Below, piece after piece: positions 60,551 through 64,000 of a DNA stretch of 64,000 bases. Position 1 is the stretch's first letter; the number at the start of each line of letters is the position of its first letter. The translations under genes and the position numbers were made by a program. Origin of the DNA: Larus michahellis. Its lineage: Eukaryota > Chordata > Aves > Charadriiformes > Laridae. The stretch spans positions 34,150,652 to 34,214,651 of the forward strand of contig NC_133930.1 of NCBI RefSeq assembly GCF_964199755.1, written 5' to 3'. Under the pieces are notes generated by a model, which saw only the letters and a list, made by a program, of their open reading frames with translations, had not been told where the DNA came from and ran no database searches.

Positions 60551-63500
60551 CTTTTTTTTTCTCGCCGGGTGGCAGGTCGCCAGCGGCTCACGGCTGGCTT
60601 CTGGTTCCTCTGTCAGCTGGTTAAAAGTAGTGGAAGCTGGTGTACCAATAAACAAAGCAATGCACTGGTCTTCCTCTGATGTGAATACATCTTCTGCATC
60701 ACACCTGTTTCCTGCTGGTGAATAATACCTAAAGCGACACTGGATGGTTTGGGGCTGAAAATTTGGCCTGGTAATCTCAATTTCTGGACACTGGTCTTCA
60801 GAGACTTATTTAGTTCTGAACAGATGGTGCAGAAGATGCACAGTAACTCTTGAACAAGCAGCTATTTATAATTTGGCCAAGAGGTTGGGTTTTTTTTGCC
60901 AGTGGTGTGTGATGGGACTGTGCTGTATTTAGTTTAGAACTTTTGTTTACTGTCTTAATGCAGGTGCTTGTCGTACTTTGTATATCACCATCTCAATAAA
61001 TTTATTTTTTGATGATGCCATAAAACTGGCTTCTTTCTTCTTTAAGGCAAACAAAAAAAAAAAACCAAACACTCCTTGGAAGCAAGTGAGCAAGCAACTA
61101 GTGAACACTCAGCAGATATGATTATGACAATGCAGAGTACTTCAGATGTGCAAGCGTAGTTGGCTTCTATTTTTATTAGGGTGTAATTGTTATGTGAGGT
61201 CCCAAAAGACTCTTTTTAGTAGCAGTTCTTTCCATAGTTCTCGCCACTAAGCTTATTTGAAAACAGTATGGAGTTTGATCTTGTTGGGATGAGGATTTTG
61301 CTGGCAATGTGTTGAGATGACTTTATGCAACTATCTTGGAACTCAGCCGTTTACAGCAAACAAAGCAATCTCATCCTATTTGAAAAAGTATAGTGCCAAA
61401 CCATCAGTCCCTGTGTAACCTTACAAGTGAAAGGTGGGTGGGGTTGTAAGAGTTTTTAAAGAATAAGATTGCTAGGGGAAAGGTAAAAAAAGAATATTCT
61501 GAGATTTAATAGCCAAGATGATGACCCTAATCTTGGAAGGTTGTTTATAAGTCACGCTTGCTATTGTATGACTTCATACGATTTAAGAGATCCTCATAAA
61601 TCAAACTGACAATGTATTTTAATGTGATGATCTCTGTGAATTTCAGTTTTAACAGTAAGTTCCACATTGTGAGCATATCTCATGTTTAATTTTGAATTTT
61701 AAGCTTGCACAATGGTTGTAGAGTGACTTGCAGGTAGCTTATAGTGTAAAACGGTTAGGGAGGTCAGACTGCAAAGGAAACAGATAAGGTAGCCAGAGTT
61801 CTTGACATGACTTTCTAGACATGTCATGACATTTAGGCCTATTAAGGGGAGAGGTGGCTTGGCCTCATTACCTTTTGAGTTGTTCTCTTCACCTACTTTA
61901 CACTTGCAAGTTTCATGTCGCAGTCTTTAGTTTGCCTCCTCTTCTTTCTGCCACCCAGTTTCCCTATTTTTTCTCCCCATCCTCAGTGTGAATGTGTTTT
62001 AGTCCCAACATCCTGGACCTCTCCTGTTCCTTGTCACTTCAATGACTGACTGACCTTCACATCTGAACTCATTGCTCATGCTAAGAAAGGGCAGTTCTGT
62101 CACACACCTCTTCCTGTTTGACTTCTGGTCTGGGTATGCCCATTAAACCACCAATATAATGACTATTTTAAAAAGGTGAAGTATTGATACTCTGTCTGCA
62201 TCTTCTTCGTGCTCCTGGCCGTCTTCTGTAATGCAGAGAATGAAAGTGAACTGTCCTCCCAGGGTTTTCTTCTACTCTCATTAGCAACCTAAGGATTTTC
62301 CTCTATCCTTAAGGTTTCTTCAGGTTCTTAATCTGTCACTTTCCCCGCTGCAGTTTTCTTTGTGACCTTGTACAGATCCAATCAACTTAAGAACAATTAA
62401 ACAGCGTAAAAACCATGCTATTTCTTTCTATATTTTTTTCTCCTTTTTCTGCACATCATTCCTAGAACAGAGCCAAAACTTCTATCTAGCTTCTTACTTC
62501 ACACCTCTTTGTAACATGTTATTCTTTGGCTTCCCTGCAAGGCCAAAGACGCCATGAACACGTAGAAAGTAGTTTGTAGCTGCTGCAGTAGTAAACAGGC
62601 GAAAAAAACGGAAAAGATTAGAAGTTTAGAAAACCAAGTGTCATCCATCAAGCTATCTTTTTCTAGTTGTGCTATGATCGCAGCTTCTGCAGCCCACTCA
62701 CTGAACTTTGGATAGACACATCTGTGCTTTTTTTGCTTACTTCAGACTTGAGACAAACCTTTTTTTAAGTGTTTACAAAGCAACATTATTCAGGCTCTTC
62801 TTTTCTAGTCACATACAAAAAACTTGACACTTGTTACTGTGCTGACATCTTGATCTCTAATGCTGAGCAGTACTGTCTTCATTATCTCCTTGTATTCTTG
62901 TTTTTGTCGATGAAGATACTTTGGACAGATGTGGCTATTTTCTGTGTTGTTTTTTTCTTAACTTGATAACTTGGCTTTATACAAAATTGGGCAGTTATGC
63001 AGCTCAACTTCTGTCTTTTCCCACAGCTATTGTTTGTCACAGTGACTGCGCCTGTGCTGAAAAACCTGAACTAAATCTGACAAACAAATTGATTTTATAG
63101 ATACTGCCTTGGTATGTTTTGATTTATCATCATGTTTAAATCATGGTGATCCCAAAGCTCTTGACTGTGCTATGGTTATATTTTACTGTTAACTACATTT
63201 TTTCATCTCTGTCCAGCCCATAGCTTCTATAAAATACCTCTGTGTTCCCCCGACATCCTATTGTTTGCCCCCTGATAGTAAAGAATAAGGGAAGCATGCC
63301 TGAACCTGTTTGTAATGCTTGGGAGTAGACACCAAGCCTTAGCTCAGGCAGCATATAATCCTTCCAGTGACCAGAGTAAATTCAAACGTACAGGAGTGGA
63401 AGTTGGTGGAAGTTTTTGTTCATTTTAAACTGGAGGGCCATCTCCTTTCCTGTCAATGCACATGTTGTCCTTCCAAAGAAACTGATTTTCTGTTCTTCTG

Positions 63501-64000
63501 TCCATCTTGTGCATTAGAAGCTAATGCTTATCTTGCTTTTGAACGAAGTAACGATATCTGTTGGACTGGATAAGTCTGAGGAAGAGAGGTGGAAGCTTTG
63601 AGAGCTCTGATCGAGTTGCCGTGTCCTTGGGCTGGAAGAGCATGAATGAACTGGTAGAAGTGATTACCTCTCCTGTGTCATCTGCTGCAGGGGAATGTTA
63701 AGAGATAAGCATATTATCATGTCAGTATTTGACTTGGAAATGCTGGTTTTGACTGGGATTTAAAGCACCTGGTGGTGGCGGGGTGTGTGTGTGGCAACTG
63801 TACATCTGCTGGCCAAAGGCCTTGAGGCTTGCATCTTGCTGCTACAGATCTTTTTGCAGTTCCCGCTGGATGTATCTTTTCCCCTCAAGCCCGATTTTGC
63901 TGGTAGTCTCTGGAATCACACACAAAGCACCACGGAGTGGTGCATTTTTGAAATACGGGCCTGCTTGTCTAGGCCTTCTTTCCCCTCTTTTACCTTCAGT
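60275..64000 (+). other. LURAP1L: LURAP1L intron 1 (left part)
   Basis: Starts with GTGAGT at the end of the first coding exon. The first 280 bases are still CpG-island; after that the sequence is AT-rich and unremarkable, with no second exon, no CR1 and only a short GTGTGTGTGT run near 63783. The intron continues past the window. Confidence 0.75.

Overview
This is vertebrate nuclear DNA, almost certainly from a bird. The window is AT-rich, has long introns and intergenic spacers, and carries many CR1 non-LTR retrotransposon fragments, the characteristic interspersed repeat of avian genomes. Nothing prokaryotic is present. No tRNA, rRNA or CRISPR array was recognised.

Two protein-coding genes are supported, both on the + strand. 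(1) TYRP1 (tyrosinase-related protein 1) is complete. Seven coding exons between 24964 and 35532 join in phase into a 536-residue melanosomal membrane protein. An M-box-like MITF site lies at 24169-24179, a likely noncoding first exon and intron fill the 5' UTR, and a polyadenylation signal is at 35613. All six metal-ligand histidines, the signal peptide, the transmembrane segment and the QPLL-type sorting signal are intact, so it reads as a functional pigmentation gene. (2) LURAP1L: only its first coding exon (60071-60274) is in the window, inside a strong CpG island at about 59500-60550. The rest of the gene lies past the right edge. The order TYRP1-LURAP1L is the conserved amniote order (human 9p23). 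In birds this block is on the Z chromosome, so the window is probably Z-linked (inference).

Layout: 1-24150 is the 5' flank of TYRP1, with CR1 copies in both orientations. These include one CR1 inserted into another at 14749-17815, with a candidate 6-bp target-site duplication. 24150-35650 is TYRP1, with an antisense CR1 in the intron after its first coding exon. 35650-59200 is the spacer, holding a candidate solo LTR near 41.0-41.6 kb, a small CpG-rich patch with a CTCF-like site and a perfect hairpin near 42.5 kb, and two CR1 copies (51.4 and 55.6-57.6 kb). 59200-60560 is the LURAP1L promoter region, preceded by a 300-bp pure pyrimidine tract. 60275-64000 is LURAP1L intron 1.

I did not find a new multi-gene system. 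The most useful second looks are the nested CR1, the CTCF-like/hairpin patch between the two genes, the pyrimidine tract at the LURAP1L promoter, and the melanocyte promoter architecture of TYRP1.
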